Part shown: one piece after another, positions 1 through 9,209 of the stretch | How the letters are laid out: every line of letters begins with the position of its first letter | How positions within the stretch are numbered: the first letter of the stretch is position 1 | From: JBBSBL01 sp963735885 | GTDB taxonomy: Bacteria > Actinomycetota > Thermoleophilia > Solirubrobacterales > Solirubrobacteraceae | NCBI GenBank assembly: GCA_963735885.1 | Contig: CAVTMP010000004.1 | Span: forward strand, 124,001-188,000 | Length of the DNA stretch: 64,000 nucleotides | Direction of reading: 5' to 3' | The notes under the pieces: generated by a model | Told to the model about the DNA's origin: nothing | What the model saw: the letters and a program-made list of their open reading frames with translations, nothing else | Databases searched by the model: none | Position numbers and translations under genes: made by a program

Positions 1-1493
1 GGGATGATCGGCGGTCGGGGGTCGTCGCCGAACGACAGTGGCTTCGTGAACGTCCAGTCCGGCCCGAGGGCGGAGCGCCGGTACAGGCTCGAGCCCCAGG
101 TGTCGAGGAACCCGCGCCCGGTGCCGCCCGCGGCCGCGTAGGCGGCGGGATCGGCGGAGGAGAGGATCGCCGCGGCCTGCCCCCAGACGTTGACGCCGAT
201 CTCCTGCGCGTGGCCGAAGAACCCCGCGGCATCGTAGGAGCGCTTGAAGAGCGGCGCCCCCGGCCCGAGCGCGTAGCCGAGCAGCACGTTGGCGGTGGAG
301 TCGAAGGTGATGCCGGTCACGTCGTAGCCGACCCACTCGGCGAGCCCCTCGGCGGTCCAGTCGGGGACCGTGGCGTAGCGCTCGCGGCCCAGCATCTCGC
401 GCTCGAAGCAGTGGAACACCTCGTGCGCGAGCGTGAAGTCGAGCGCGATCGTGCCGGCGCGCTTCGCGCCGAGCGGGGTGATGGTGACGCGGCACACGTT
501 CAGCGCCGCGTCGAGCCGCGTGGCCGCGGTGGCGGCCCCCAGCGGGCGGTCGCTGACCCCGACGAAGATGCGGGAGGCGAGCGCCCGGCCGAGCCGCGCG
601 GCGATCCGGTCGCGCATCAGCTCGGCGATCCGCCGGCCCTCGGGGCTCGGGGTGATCGTCGCGCCCGGAATCCCCGCCTGCCGTGCTTCACCGCCCGCCG
701 CGGTGGCGGCGGGGGCGCCGAAGAGGCGGGTCAGCGCACGGTCGACGGCCGCGCGCTGGGCGGCCGTCAGGGTCGGGCGGTAGTGCTCGATCCAGCGCAG
801 CGCGGGTGTCGCGGAGCGGATCGTGTCGTGGCGCAGGCGCGGGGCCCGGACGCCCGGGAGCGGCGCGACGGCCATCGCGAAGCCGCGCAGCGCATCGGCG
901 CGCGAGGGACGGCCCCGCCGGCCGACGTGGGCGAGGACTCGTTCCCACGGGCCCATCCGCAGCTCAACGCGCAGGCGCGCGTCCGCCAGCCGCGCCCAGT
1001 CGCCGAGCGCCGCGGCGAGCCGCCCGCTGCGAGAGCGCGCGCGCACCGCGACGAGGCCGATGGCGCGCCCGCGGCGCCACGCGATGGCGGCATCCGTCCC
1101 GCGCCGGCCGCGGCGCAGCGCACCCAGGCCCCCGCTGCCGACGCGCGCTCGAGTGACGCGGCGTCCGCCGCGCCGGGCGACCCGTGCCCATGCGGCGAGC
1201 ACCCGCCGCGCGGCCGCGTCGCTGTGCAGGACCACGGCGCCCGCCGCCAGCGACAGGCCGCGGCGGCCGAAGCGGGCGCCCTCGGCGCGTCCGCGCCGAA
1301 CGGCCCGGACGAGTCCGCGCGGCAGCCCGCGGGCCAGGGCCGCTCGGGCGGTGGCCGGGGACGCATGGAGGCGCCGAAGTCCGGGTGCGTCGCCACGGCC
1401 GAGGGTGAGACCGGCCGACGCGGCCGAGGGAGTCGTCGCCGCGGCGATCGCCGCGACCGCGAGCACAGCCGTCAAGCCGAGGAGGCGGGTCAT
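1..1493 (-). CDS. Secreted zinc metallopeptidase (gluzincin, peptidase MA-like), 3' end cut by window edge
   Basis: An open minus-strand frame runs from ATG at 1493 off the left edge, giving about 497 residues with no stop. Residues 1-28 are a typical Sec signal peptide: basic start, Ala-rich core, ending near ASA. Residues 30-250 are Arg/Ala-rich and not recognised. HEVFH at 357-361 is a zinc-binding HEXXH helix. EGLAEW follows at 382-387, 21 residues after the second histidine, and would supply the third (Glu) ligand, the arrangement seen in peptidase-MA-like gluzincins. It is therefore probably an exported zinc peptidase; the substrate is unknown. It is transcribed divergently from thrS. 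A possible -10 (TAGGGT, minus strand 1547-1542) leaves a leader of about 48 nt. A second HEXXH...EGWAEF protein lies at 16276-18174, so the organism exports more than one such enzyme. Confidence 0.7.
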   Translation of the reverse strand, partial: MTRLLGLTAVLAVAAIAAATTPSAASAGLTLGRGDAPGLRRLHASPATARAALARGLPRGLVRAVRRGRAEGARFGRRGLSLAAGAVVLHSDAAARRVLAAWARVARRGGRRVTRARVGSGGLGALRRGRRGTDAAIAWRRGRAIGLVAVRARSRSGRLAAALGDWARLADARLRVELRMGPWERVLAHVGRRGRPSRADALRGFAMAVAPLPGVRAPRLRHDTIRSATPALRWIEHYRPTLTAAQRAAVDRALTRLFGAPAATAAGGEARQAGIPGATITPSPEGRRIAELMRDRIAARLGRALASRIFVGVSDRPLGAATAATRLDAALNVCRVTITPLGAKRAGTIALDFTLAHEVFHCFEREMLGRERYATVPDWTAEGLAEWVGYDVTGITFDSTANVLLGYALGPGAPLFKRSYDAAGFFGHAQEIGVNVWGQAAAILSSADPAAYAAAGGTGRGFLDTWGSSLYRRSALGPDWTFTKPLSFGDDPRPPII

Positions 1494-1625
1494 GTGGGAG
1501 GCGGCACCGCGGGCGCAGGTCGCGCACGAGGCCCGCGGGCGACCCTACGCCCGGGTGCGCCGCCGCACAAGCCGGCCCGTGCCGTGCCCGGGCCGACCCC
1601 CGCCGGGTCGCGCTCCGCCCGTTGC

Positions 1626-1631
1626 TAGCGT
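1626..1631 (+). promoter_or_regulatory. -10 element of thrS (TAGCGT), leaderless type
   Basis: TAGCGT ends 8 bp before the thrS ATG. Transcription starting 6-9 bp downstream would begin at or next to the A of ATG. No convincing -35 is visible. Same hexamer and spacing as before the gene at 58935. Confidence 0.5.
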
Positions 1632-1639
1632 CCGGCCGG

Positions 1640-3578
1640 ATGCACGTCACGCTCCCCGACGGGACCCGGCTCGAGCTGGCGGACGGCGCCACCGGCGCCG
1701 ACGCGGCCGCCGCGATCGGCCCCGGGCTGGCGCGCGCCGCGCTCGCGGTGAAGGTCGACGGGGAGGTGCGCGACCTCGCCCGCGCCGCTCCCCGACGGCG
1801 CCGCGCTCGAGATCGTCACCGACCGCAGCGCCGGAGGCCCTCGAGCTGGTCCGCCACGACGCCGCCCACGTGCTCGCCGACCGCGGTGATGGAGCTCTAC
1901 CCGGGGGTGAAGATCTCGATCGGCCCGCCGATCGAGCAGGGCTTCTACTACGACTTCGAGTTCCCCGACGGCGTCACGCTCTCCGAGGACGACTTCGCCG
2001 GCGATCGAGGCGCGGATGCGCGAGCACGTCAAGGCCGACGAGCGCGTTCGCGCGCGAGGACGTGCCGGTCGCCGCGGCGCTCGAGCGCTTCCGCGCCGAG
2101 GGCCAGGACTACAAGGTCGAGCTGATCGAGGACCTCGTCCGCGACGAGGGCGTCGAGACCGTCTCGCTCTACACCAACGGCGCCGTTCACCGACCTCTGC
2201 CGCGGCCCGCACGCGCCCGGCGACGAAGCGGATCAAGGCGTTCAAGCTCCAGTCGGTCGCCGGCGCCTACTGGCGCGGCGACGCCGAGCGGCAGATGCTC
2301 ACCCGCATCTACGGCACCGCCTTCTTCTCCCAGGCGGAGCTCGCCGAGCACCTCGAGCGGCTCGAGGCAGGCCCGCGCGCGCGACCACCGCAGGCTCGGC
2401 CGCGAGCTCGACCTGTTCATGTTCTCCGAGCTCTCGCCCGGCTCGCCGTTCTGGCTGCCGAACGGCATCGCACGTGTGGAACGAGCTGACCGCGCTGTGG
2501 CGCGACGAGAACGTCGAGCGCGGCTACACCGAGGTGCACACGCCGATCCTCTACGACGTCGACCTGTGGAAGCGCTCGGGCCACTGGGACAAGTACCGCG
2601 ACAACATGTACTTCACCGACGTCGAGGACCGGCCGATGGGGCTCAAGCCCATGAACTGCCCGGCCCACGTCCAGATCTACGCGCGCGAGCGCCGCTCCTA
2701 CCGCGACCTGCCGATCCGCTACGCCGAGCAGGGCCTCGTGCACCGCCACGAGCCGAGCGGCACGCTGCACGGCCTGCTGCGCGTGCGGCACATCACGCAG
2801 GACGACGCGCACATCTTCTGCACCGAGGAGCAGATCGAGGAGGAGGTCGCTGCGCTGCCTGGACTTCGGCTTCTGCATCTACGAGCTGTTCGGCTTCGCG
2901 CCCGCGCCTGGAGCTCTCGACCCGGCCCGGAGAAGCGCATCGGCAGCGACGAGATGTGGGACCGCGCCGAGGCGGCGCTGCAGCCGCGCGCTGGACGCGC
3001 GCGGGCTCGCGTACGAGGTCAACGAGGGCGACGGCGCCTTCTACGGGCCGAAGATCGACCTGCACATGACCGACTCGATCGGCCGCTCCTGGCAGCTCGG
3101 CACCGTGCAGCTCGACTACGTCATGCCGGAGCGCTTCGACCTCCCTACACCGGCGCCGACAACGCCGAGCACCGTCCGGTGATGATCCACCGCGCGCTGA
3201 TGGGCTCCTTCGAGCGCTTCATCGGCATCCTGCATCGAGCACTACGCCGGGCGAGTTCCCGCTCTGGCTCGCGCCGGTGCAGGCGTCGTGCTGCCGATCG
3301 CCGACCGCCACGCCCCGCTACGCGCCGAGGCCGCCGTGGCCGCGCTGCGCGGCGCGGGCATCCGCGCCGAGGTCGACGACCGCGACCGAGTCGATCGGGC
3401 GCAAGATCCGCGACGCCGAGCTGCGCAAGATGCCCTACATGCTCGTCGTCGGCGACCGCGAGGCGGAGGCCGGCACGGTCTCCGTCCGCGCGCCACCGGG
3501 AGGGCGACGACGGGGTCGCTGCCGGTCGGCGCGGTGGCCGAGCGCCTGTCCGCCGAGATCGCGGCGCGACGGGCGTGA
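1640..3578 (+). CDS. thrS: Threonine-tRNA ligase, frame broken at many places (likely sequence errors)
   Basis: Class II synthetase charging tRNA-Thr. The reading path starts at ATG 1640 with the TGS-like MHVTLPDGTRLEL and continues through the editing domain, the catalytic core (GLKPMNCPAH, RYAEQG, HRHEPSG, TQDDAHIFC) and an anticodon-binding domain ending at 3578. No single frame holds it. I count about 16-20 shifts, near 1783, 1831, 1884, 2000, 2046, 2188, 2223, 2368, 2470, 2846, 2905, 2932, 2990, 3145, 3233, 3284, 3388 and 3495-3525. Most are one extra G or C; at least two (near 3145 and 3284) look like deletions. Net removal of 16 bases gives 641 codons, the usual ThrRS size. An essential single-copy enzyme broken this often is far more likely a poor local consensus than a pseudogene. 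No T-box leader is present, since the promoter abuts the start. Confidence 0.9.
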
Positions 3579-3591
3579 GCCGCCCCGCCGC

Positions 3592-3597
3592 TATACT
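3592..3597 (+). promoter_or_regulatory. Possible -10 (TATACT) of the infC-rpmI-rplT operon
   Basis: TATACT lies just after the thrS stop, about 70 bp before the infC GTG. This would give a leader of roughly 60 nt, unlike the leaderless promoters nearby. No clear -35 is visible. Confidence 0.35.
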
Positions 3598-3667
3598 CGC
3601 CCACGTTGAACGCCGCGTCTCGCCAGCACGCCGCGCCTCTCCGCTTGACGCGCCGCGCCCTCAGCTA

Positions 3668-4294
3668 GTGCCGGTCCCGCGCAGGTTCGACCGGCGCCCG
3701 CCGGAGCGGGACACCACCCGGATCAACGAGCGGATCCGCGTGCCCGAGGTCCGGCTGATCGACGAGGACGGCAAGCAGGTCGGCGTCATCAAGACCCCCG
3801 AGGCGCTCGCCTACGCGCAGGAGCGCGATCTCGACCTCGTCGAGGTGGCCCCCGACGCCCGGCCGCCCGTCTGCCGGGTGCTCGACTACTCGAAGTACAA
3901 GTACGAGCAGGCCCAGAAGCAGAAGGCCGCGCGCAAGCACCAGCAGCAGATCAACGTCCGCGAGATCAAGTTCCGCCCGAAGATCGCGCAGAACGACTAC
4001 GACACGAAGAAGGGCCACGTCACCCGCTTCCTGCGGCACAAGGACAAGGTCAAGGTGACGATCATGTTCCGCGGACGCGAGGTCACCCATCCGGAGCGCG
4101 GGGAGATGCTGCTCGACCGCCTCGCCGAGGAGCTCGCCGAGCTCGCCGTGGTCGAGCAGCGCCCGATCCAGGACGGGCGCAACATGACGATGATGCTCGG
4201 GCCCTCCAAGGCCCTGCTCGCCGGGGAGGACGGTCAGGCGGAGGGCGCCGCCGACGCCTCGGCCGAGTCCCCCGCCGAGCCCGCCGACGACTGA
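3668..4294 (+). CDS. infC: Translation initiation factor IF-3
   Basis: IF-3 binds the 30S subunit and checks start-codon/initiator-tRNA pairing. The frame gives INERIRVPEVRLIDEDGKQ at the N-domain, a basic Lys/Gln-rich linker helix (KYEQAQKQKAARKHQQQ), INVREIKFRPKI, then the C-domain, and an acidic Ala/Glu tail of about 30 residues. No ATG lies upstream in frame. GTG at 3668 gives 208 residues with only about 18 before the conserved IN, so I chose it; IF-3 genes often use rare starts. The frame is intact, in contrast to thrS just upstream. It is followed by rpmI and rplT in the standard infC-rpmI-rplT order. Confidence 0.93.
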   Translation: MPVPRRFDRRPPERDTTRINERIRVPEVRLIDEDGKQVGVIKTPEALAYAQERDLDLVEVAPDARPPVCRVLDYSKYKYEQAQKQKAARKHQQQINVREIKFRPKIAQNDYDTKKGHVTRFLRHKDKVKVTIMFRGREVTHPERGEMLLDRLAEELAELAVVEQRPIQDGRNMTMMLGPSKALLAGEDGQAEGAADASAESPAEPADD

Positions 4295-4343
4295 GCCGGG
4301 CCGGGGTTCGGCCCCGCGTCGTCTGCTTTACTTCGCCGCTCGC

Positions 4344-4544
4344 ATGCCGAAGATGAAGACCCACTCCGGCGCCAAGAAGCGCTTCAAGGTCACCGCCAAC
4401 GGCAAGGTCCGCGCGCGGCACGCCTTCTCGAGCCACATCCTCGAGAAGAAGTCGCCGAAGCGCAAGCGCCAGCTCGCCGACCCCGTCGTCGTGTCGCCGC
4501 ACGACGTGCCGCGGGTGAAGAAGCTGCTGGGGGTGGGCACGTGA
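4344..4544 (+). CDS. rpmI: 50S ribosomal protein L35
   Basis: A 66-residue basic protein with the L35 signature (MPKMKTHSGAKKRFKVT, then RARHAF and KKSPKRKRQL). L35 is a late-assembling large-subunit protein. It begins 49 bp after infC. The stop overlaps the rplT GTG (GTGA), so the two are translationally coupled. A TTTACT hexamer at 4327-4332, 11 bp upstream of the ATG, could act as an extra internal -10. Confidence 0.95.
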   Translation: MPKMKTHSGAKKRFKVTANGKVRARHAFSSHILEKKSPKRKRQLADPVVVSPHDVPRVKKLLGVGT

Positions 4545-4902
4545 CCCGCGTCAAGCGATCGGTCCACGCGCGCAAGAAGCGCCGCGCGACGCTCGAGCTG
4601 ACGAAGGGCTACCGCGGCGAGGCGAACTCGAGCTACAAGCAGCGCCAAGGAAACCCTGATGAAGGCGGACCAGTACCGCTATCGGGATCGCCGCAACCGC
4701 AAGCGCGACTTCCGCCGCCTGTGGATCACGCGCATCAACGCCGCCGCGCGCCAGAACGGCATGACGCTACTCGCAGTTCATCCACGGCCTGGCGCTGGCC
4801 GAGGTCGAGGTCGACCGCAAGATCCTGGCCGACATCGCCGTCCGCGACCCCGAGACCTTCCGACGATTCGCCGAGCGCGCCCGCGAGGCGACGGCCGGCT
4901 GA
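4541..4902 (+). CDS. rplT: 50S ribosomal protein L20, two frameshifts (likely sequence errors)
   Basis: L20 binds 23S rRNA early in 50S assembly. It starts at GTG 4541, overlapping rpmI, with TRVKRSVHARKKRR, then KGYRGEANSSYK. The frame then shifts near 4640 and again near 4767, each explained by one extra C. The repaired path reads KETLMKADQYRYRDRRNRKRD, ITRINAAARQNGM, SQFIHGL and a C-terminal helix to the stop at 4900-4902. Removing two bases gives 119 residues, the normal L20 length. A strong terminator follows at 4933-4966. Confidence 0.9.
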
Positions 4903-4932
4903 GCCCAACGCCGACCGACCGCCGCCGCACCG

Positions 4933-4966
4933 GGCGCCGCTCCTCCACCGAGGGCGGCGCCTTTTT
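4933..4966 (+). terminator. Rho-independent terminator of infC-rpmI-rplT
   Basis: GGCGCCGC (4933-4940) pairs perfectly with GCGGCGCC (4954-4961) around a 13-nt loop and is followed at once by TTTTT (4962-4966). It is the clearest intrinsic terminator in the window and sits 31 bp after the rplT stop. Confidence 0.85.
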
Positions 4967-4989
4967 CGTTCCCGCACCCCACGACTCCC

Positions 4990-5678
4990 ATGACCATCAC
5001 CTCTCCCGCCAACGACGGCCTGCAGCTCCGCCCGCAAGCTCCGCCGTGCGGCCGAGCGGGCGCGCAGCGGGTGCTTCGTGGCCGAGGGCGAGGACCTGCT
5101 GGCGGCGGCCGACGCGGCGGGCTGGGAGCCGGTCCGCCGGTTCTCCGCGGCCGGGAGCGGGCTCGCGGGCGAGGCGGTGGAGCCCGACCTGCTCGCGGCG
5201 GCATCGGCGCTCGGGTCGGGCACCCGGGCGCTGGGGATCTACCGCCAGCGGTGGGCGCCGGCGCCGGCCGGCCCGCTGTGCGTCTACCTCCACGGGGTGG
5301 GGGACCCGGGCAACGTCGGCGCCGTCCTGCGCTCGGCCGCCGCGTTCGGCGCGGCGTCGGTGGCGCTCGGCCCCGCGTGCGCCGACCCCTACGGCCCCAA
5401 GGCGGTGCGCGCGAGCATGGGCGCGATCTTCGCCGTGCCGGTGGCGCGCGCCGTGCCCGGCGGACCTGCCCGGCACGACGGTGGCGCTCGACGCCCGGGC
5501 CGGCGAGGCGCTGCGCGGGCCCGCCGAGGGACCGGTCACGCTGCTCGTCGGGGCCGAGCGCACCGGGCTGCCGGCCGACGTGGCGGCGGCCTGCGACCGC
5601 GCCGCCCGGATCCCGATCGCCACGGAGTCCCTGAACGCCGCGATGGCGGCGACGGTCGGGCTCTACGAGCTCGACTAG
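4990..5678 (+). CDS. SpoU/TrmH-family RNA 2'-O-methyltransferase, two frameshifts
   Basis: A SPOUT-fold enzyme that would methylate a ribose 2'-OH in rRNA or tRNA using SAM. It starts at ATG 4990. An extra C near 5033 and an extra G near 5463 break the frame. The repaired protein is 228 residues, typical of the family. Motif 1 is GDPGNVGAVLRSAAAFGA (about residues 105-122), motif 2 LLVGAERTGLP, and motif 3 TESLNAAMAATVGLYEL, which form the trefoil knot and cofactor site. The N-terminal 90 residues resemble the substrate-binding domain of TrmH-type enzymes. Position between rplT and pheS is common for 23S rRNA methyltransferases in actinobacteria; the target nucleotide cannot be told from sequence. 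Its stop codon TAG is part of the pheS -10. Confidence 0.85.
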
Positions 5679-5681
5679 GAT
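5676..5681 (+). promoter_or_regulatory. -10 element of pheST (TAGGAT), built on the upstream stop codon
   Basis: TAGGAT starts with the TAG stop of the methyltransferase and ends 9 bp before the pheS ATG, which predicts a leaderless mRNA. Confidence 0.5.
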
Positions 5682-5690
5682 GCCGCGCGG

Positions 5691-6745
5691 ATGACCGGGC
5701 GCATCGCCGAGCTGCGGGCCGAGGCCGAGGCGGCGATCTCCTCGGCCCCGACGAGCGCCGCGCTGGAGCGCGAGCGCATCCGCTAGCTCGGCCGGAAGGC
5801 CGAGCTGCCGAACCTCCTGCGCGGCGTCCGCGACCTGCCGGCGGAGGAGCGGGGGGCGGTGGGCCGCGCGGCCAACGAGGCCCGCCAGGCGCTCGAGGCG
5901 CTGCTCGACGCCCGCGCGGCCGAGCTCGCCGGCGCCGAGCTGGACGCGCGGCTGGCCGCCGACCGCGTCGACGTCACGCTGCCCGGCGACCCCGCGCTCC
6001 CGCCCGGCCGCCTGCACCTGCTCACCGCGACGCGCCGGGAGATCGAGGACGTCTTCCTCGGCCTCGGCTTCGACGTGGCCGAGGGGCCCGAGGTCGAGTG
6101 GGTCGACTACAACTTCGACGCGCTCAACCACGAGCCGACGCACCCCGCCCGCGCGCGCACCGACACCTTCTACGTGACCGACGAGGTGCTCCTGCGCACC
6201 CACACCTCGCCGATCCAGGTGCGGGCGATGATGCACCGGCCGCCGCCGCTCTACATCGTCGTGCCGGGCCGCGTCTACCGCCGCGACTCCGACGCCACCC
6301 ACACCCCGCAGTTCCACCAGGTCGAGGGCCTCGCGGTGGACGAGGACATCACGCTCGGCGACCTCCGGGGCGTCCTGCTCGCCTTCGCCCGCGCGATCTT
6401 CGGTCCCGAGCGCGAGGTCCGCCTGCGCCCGCACTTCTTCCCCTTCACCGAGCCGAGCGTCGAGGTCGACGTCTCGTGCTTCAACTGCGACGGCGGGCGA
6501 CTGGCGGACGGCTCGCGCTGCCCGCTGTGCAAGGGCTCGGCGTGGATCGAGATCCTCGGCGCGGGCATGGTCGACCCGAACGTCTTCGCCTGGGTCGCCG
6601 AGCACGGCTACGACCCGGAGCGCGTGCAGGGCTTCGCCTTCGGGATGGGGATCGAGCGCATCGCCTTGCTGCGGCACGCGTGCCCGACCTGCGCCTGTTC
6701 TACGAGAACGACCTGCGCTTCCTGCGCCAGTTCGGGGCGGGCTGA
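5691..6745 (+). CDS. pheS: Phenylalanine-tRNA ligase alpha subunit, one in-frame TAG and one frameshift
   Basis: Catalytic subunit of the (alpha-beta)2 PheRS. From ATG 5691 the N-terminal coiled coil is followed by RIR-stop-LGRKAEL, where the family has an aromatic residue: TAG at 5784-5786 is one base from TAC (Tyr). The core is intact: HTSPIQVR, GRVYRRDSDATHTPQFHQ (motif 2), a Cys-rich CFNC...CPLC patch, GAGMVDPNV and GMGIERIALL (motif 3). A one-base deletion near 6682 shifts the frame; the repaired end is LRLFYENDLRFLRQFGAG. With both repaired the protein is 351 residues. An independent start at 5859 would lack the tRNA-binding coiled coil. pheT follows 3 bp later. Confidence 0.88.
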
Positions 6746-6748
6746 CCG

Positions 6749-9209
6749 GTGCGCCTGCCCCTCGCCTGGCTGCACGAGTACTGCGCGCCCGACCTCGAGC
6801 CGGCGGCGCTGGCCGATCGCCTCGACCTCACCGGGACGAAGGTCGAGCGGATCGAGGCCCACGGCGTGGGCGCGCTCGACCGGTTCGTCGTCGGGCGGGT
6901 GCTGGCCGCCGAGCGCCACCCCGACGCCGACCGGCTCACGGTGTGCCGGGTCGACGTGGGGGGCGGCGAGGAGGCGACGATCGTCTGCGGGGCGCCGAAC
7001 GTGGCCACCGGCCAGACGGTGGCGGTCGCCCGGCCGGGCGCGGTGATGCCGGACGGCACGCAGCTCCGGGCGGCGAAGCTGCGGGGCGTGCGCAGCGAGG
7101 GGATGATCCTCGCCGAGGACGAGCTGGCGATCGGCACCGACCACGACGGGATCCTCGTGCTCGACGGCGCCGGCGGCCTCGTCCCGGGCGCCCCGCTGAG
7201 CGCCGTGCTGCCGATCGCCGACACGGTGCTCGAGCTCGAGATCACGCCGAATCGCCCCGACTGCCTCGGCGTCTACGGCGTCGCCCGCGAGGTCCACGCC
7301 GCCACCGGCGCCCCGCTCGGGCCGCCGCCGTGGGCGCAGGACACCGGGTCGGCCGGACCCGTGGCCGGCGTCGAGGTTCGCGTCGAGGCGCCCGACCTCT
7401 GCCCCCGCTTCACGGCGCGCGTCTTCGAGGACGTGGAGATCGGGCCCTCGCCGCTCTGGCTCAAGCAGCGGCTGATGGCGGCCGGCCAGCGGCCGATCTC
7501 CAACGTCGTCGACATCACGAACTACGTGATGCTGCTCACCGGTCAGCCGCTCCACGCCTTCGATCTCGACCGGGTGGCCGGCGGGCGCCTGGTCGTGCGG
7601 CGCGCGCACGACGGGGAGGAGGTGGAGACGCTCGACGGGCAGCGCCGTCGCCTCGACGGCGAGATGCTCGTGATCGACGACGCCGAGGGCCCGACCTCGA
7701 TCGCCGGCGTGATGGGCGGCGCGCGCTCGGAGGTCGGCGAGGGGACGACCCGCGTGCTGATGGAGGTCGCGAGCTGGAACGGCCCGAACATCCACCGGAC
7801 CTCGTGGGCGCTCGGCCTGCGCAGCGAGGCCTCGGCCCGCTTCGAGAAGGGCCTGGCGCCCGAGCAGGCGCTCGAGGCGCAGGTCGTGGCCACGCGGCTC
7901 ATGGTCGACCTCTGCGGGGCGCGGATCGTCCCCGGGACGATCGATGTCGGCGGGCCGGGGCCGGCGCCGGCGACGCTCCGCCTGCGCGACGACCGGGTGA
8001 CGGGGCTGCTCGGCGCGCCGATCCCGCGCGAGCGCAGCGCCGAGATCCTGACCGCGCTCGGGTTCGCCGTCGCGGCGGCGGGCGACGGGTTGGACGTGAC
8101 GGTGCCGTCCCACCGCCGCGACGACGTGCGCCGCGAGGTCGACCTGATCGAGGAGGTCGCGCGGGTCCACGGGCTCGACCGCCTGCCCGCCACGTTGCCG
8201 ACCCGGCGCTCGGGCGGCGGCCGGCTCACGCCCGTGCAGCGCCACCGGCGCGCCGCCGGCGACGCGCTCGCGGCGCGCGGGTGCTTCGAGGTCGCGGGCT
8301 GGAGCTTCGTGGCACCCGACGAGGCGGCGCGGCTGCGCCTGCCGCCCGGGGATCCACGGCGCGATCCGGTCGTGCTGGAGAACCCGATGTCCGAGGAGCA
8401 GGCGGTGATGCGCACGACGCTGCTCGGCTCCCTGCTCGGCGCCGCCCGCCACAACCGCGCCCGCGGCGCCGAGGCGATGTCGTTCTTCGAGGCGGGGGCG
8501 GTCTACCTGCGCACGGACCACGACGGCGAGGACGGCGAGGACGGCGGCGGGAGGCGGGGACGGCGGGCGTCTGCCCCGCGAGCCGCTCCACCTCGCGGCG
8601 CTGCTCGCCGGCCCGGCGCGGCCGCCGACGTGGCGCGACCCCGAGCCGCCGCCCGCGGACGTGTTCGCCGCCAAGGGCCTGCTCGCGGGGGTGCTCGAGA
8701 CCCTGCGGGTGCCGTGGGCGGTCGAGACGGCGGGCCAGCCGTTCCTCCATCCGGGGCGCGCGGGGCGGGTCGTGCTCCCCGGCGGCGGGACGATCGGCTG
8801 GGTCGGCGAGATCCATCCCCAGGTCGCCGCGGCCTGGGACCTCGACGCGGCCGCCGCCTTCGAGATCGACCTGGACGCCGCGATCGCCGCCGTGCCCGGC
8901 GTCGCGTCCTACCGCGACGTGACGACCTTCCCGGAGGTGCGGCAGGACCTCGCCGTGGTCGTGGGCGACGACGTGGCGGCGGACCGCGTGGTCGGGGTCG
9001 CGCGGGCGGCGGGGGGGCCGCACCTCGAGCGCGCCGAGGTCTTCGACGTCTACCGGGGCCCGCAGGTGGGGGAGGGGCGCGTCTCGCTCGCGCTGCGCCT
9101 CGCCTTCCGCGCCGCCGACCGCACGCTGACCGACGCCGAGGTCGCCGAGGGCCGCGAGGCGATCCTCGCCGCGCTCGCCGCGGAGCTGGGGGCGGAGCCG
9201 CGTGCCTAG
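6749..9209 (+). CDS. pheT: Phenylalanine-tRNA ligase beta subunit, one frameshift
   Basis: Structural and editing subunit of PheRS. GTG 6749 lies 3 bp after pheS. Domains in order: N-terminal B1; EMAP-like tRNA-binding domain (VGRVLAAERHPDADRLTVC, about residues 45-155); B3/B4 editing region (RPISNVVDITNYVML, about 250, and SIAGVMGG); B5; a catalytic-like fold (MSFFEAGAVY); and a C-terminal anticodon-binding FDX-ACB domain (FPEVRQDLAVVV). One shift lies in a Gly/Arg-rich tract near 8545-8575; removing one base gives 819 residues, the usual size. The last 8 bp overlap argC, so the arginine genes are probably co-transcribed. Confidence 0.92.

Noticed and set aside
210..1628. Long plus-strand and other-frame open frames across 0.2-1.6 kb
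   Set aside because: They are shadows, in GC-rich sequence, of the minus-strand metallopeptidase gene, which has a signal peptide, HEXXH and EGLAEW.
1640..3578. Programmed frameshifting in thrS
   Set aside because: About 16-20 shifts at unrelated sites with no slippery heptamers; consensus errors explain them better.
3598..3667. Regulatory RNA in the infC leader
   Set aside because: No convincing stem or known L20/IF3 leader motif in the 70 nt.
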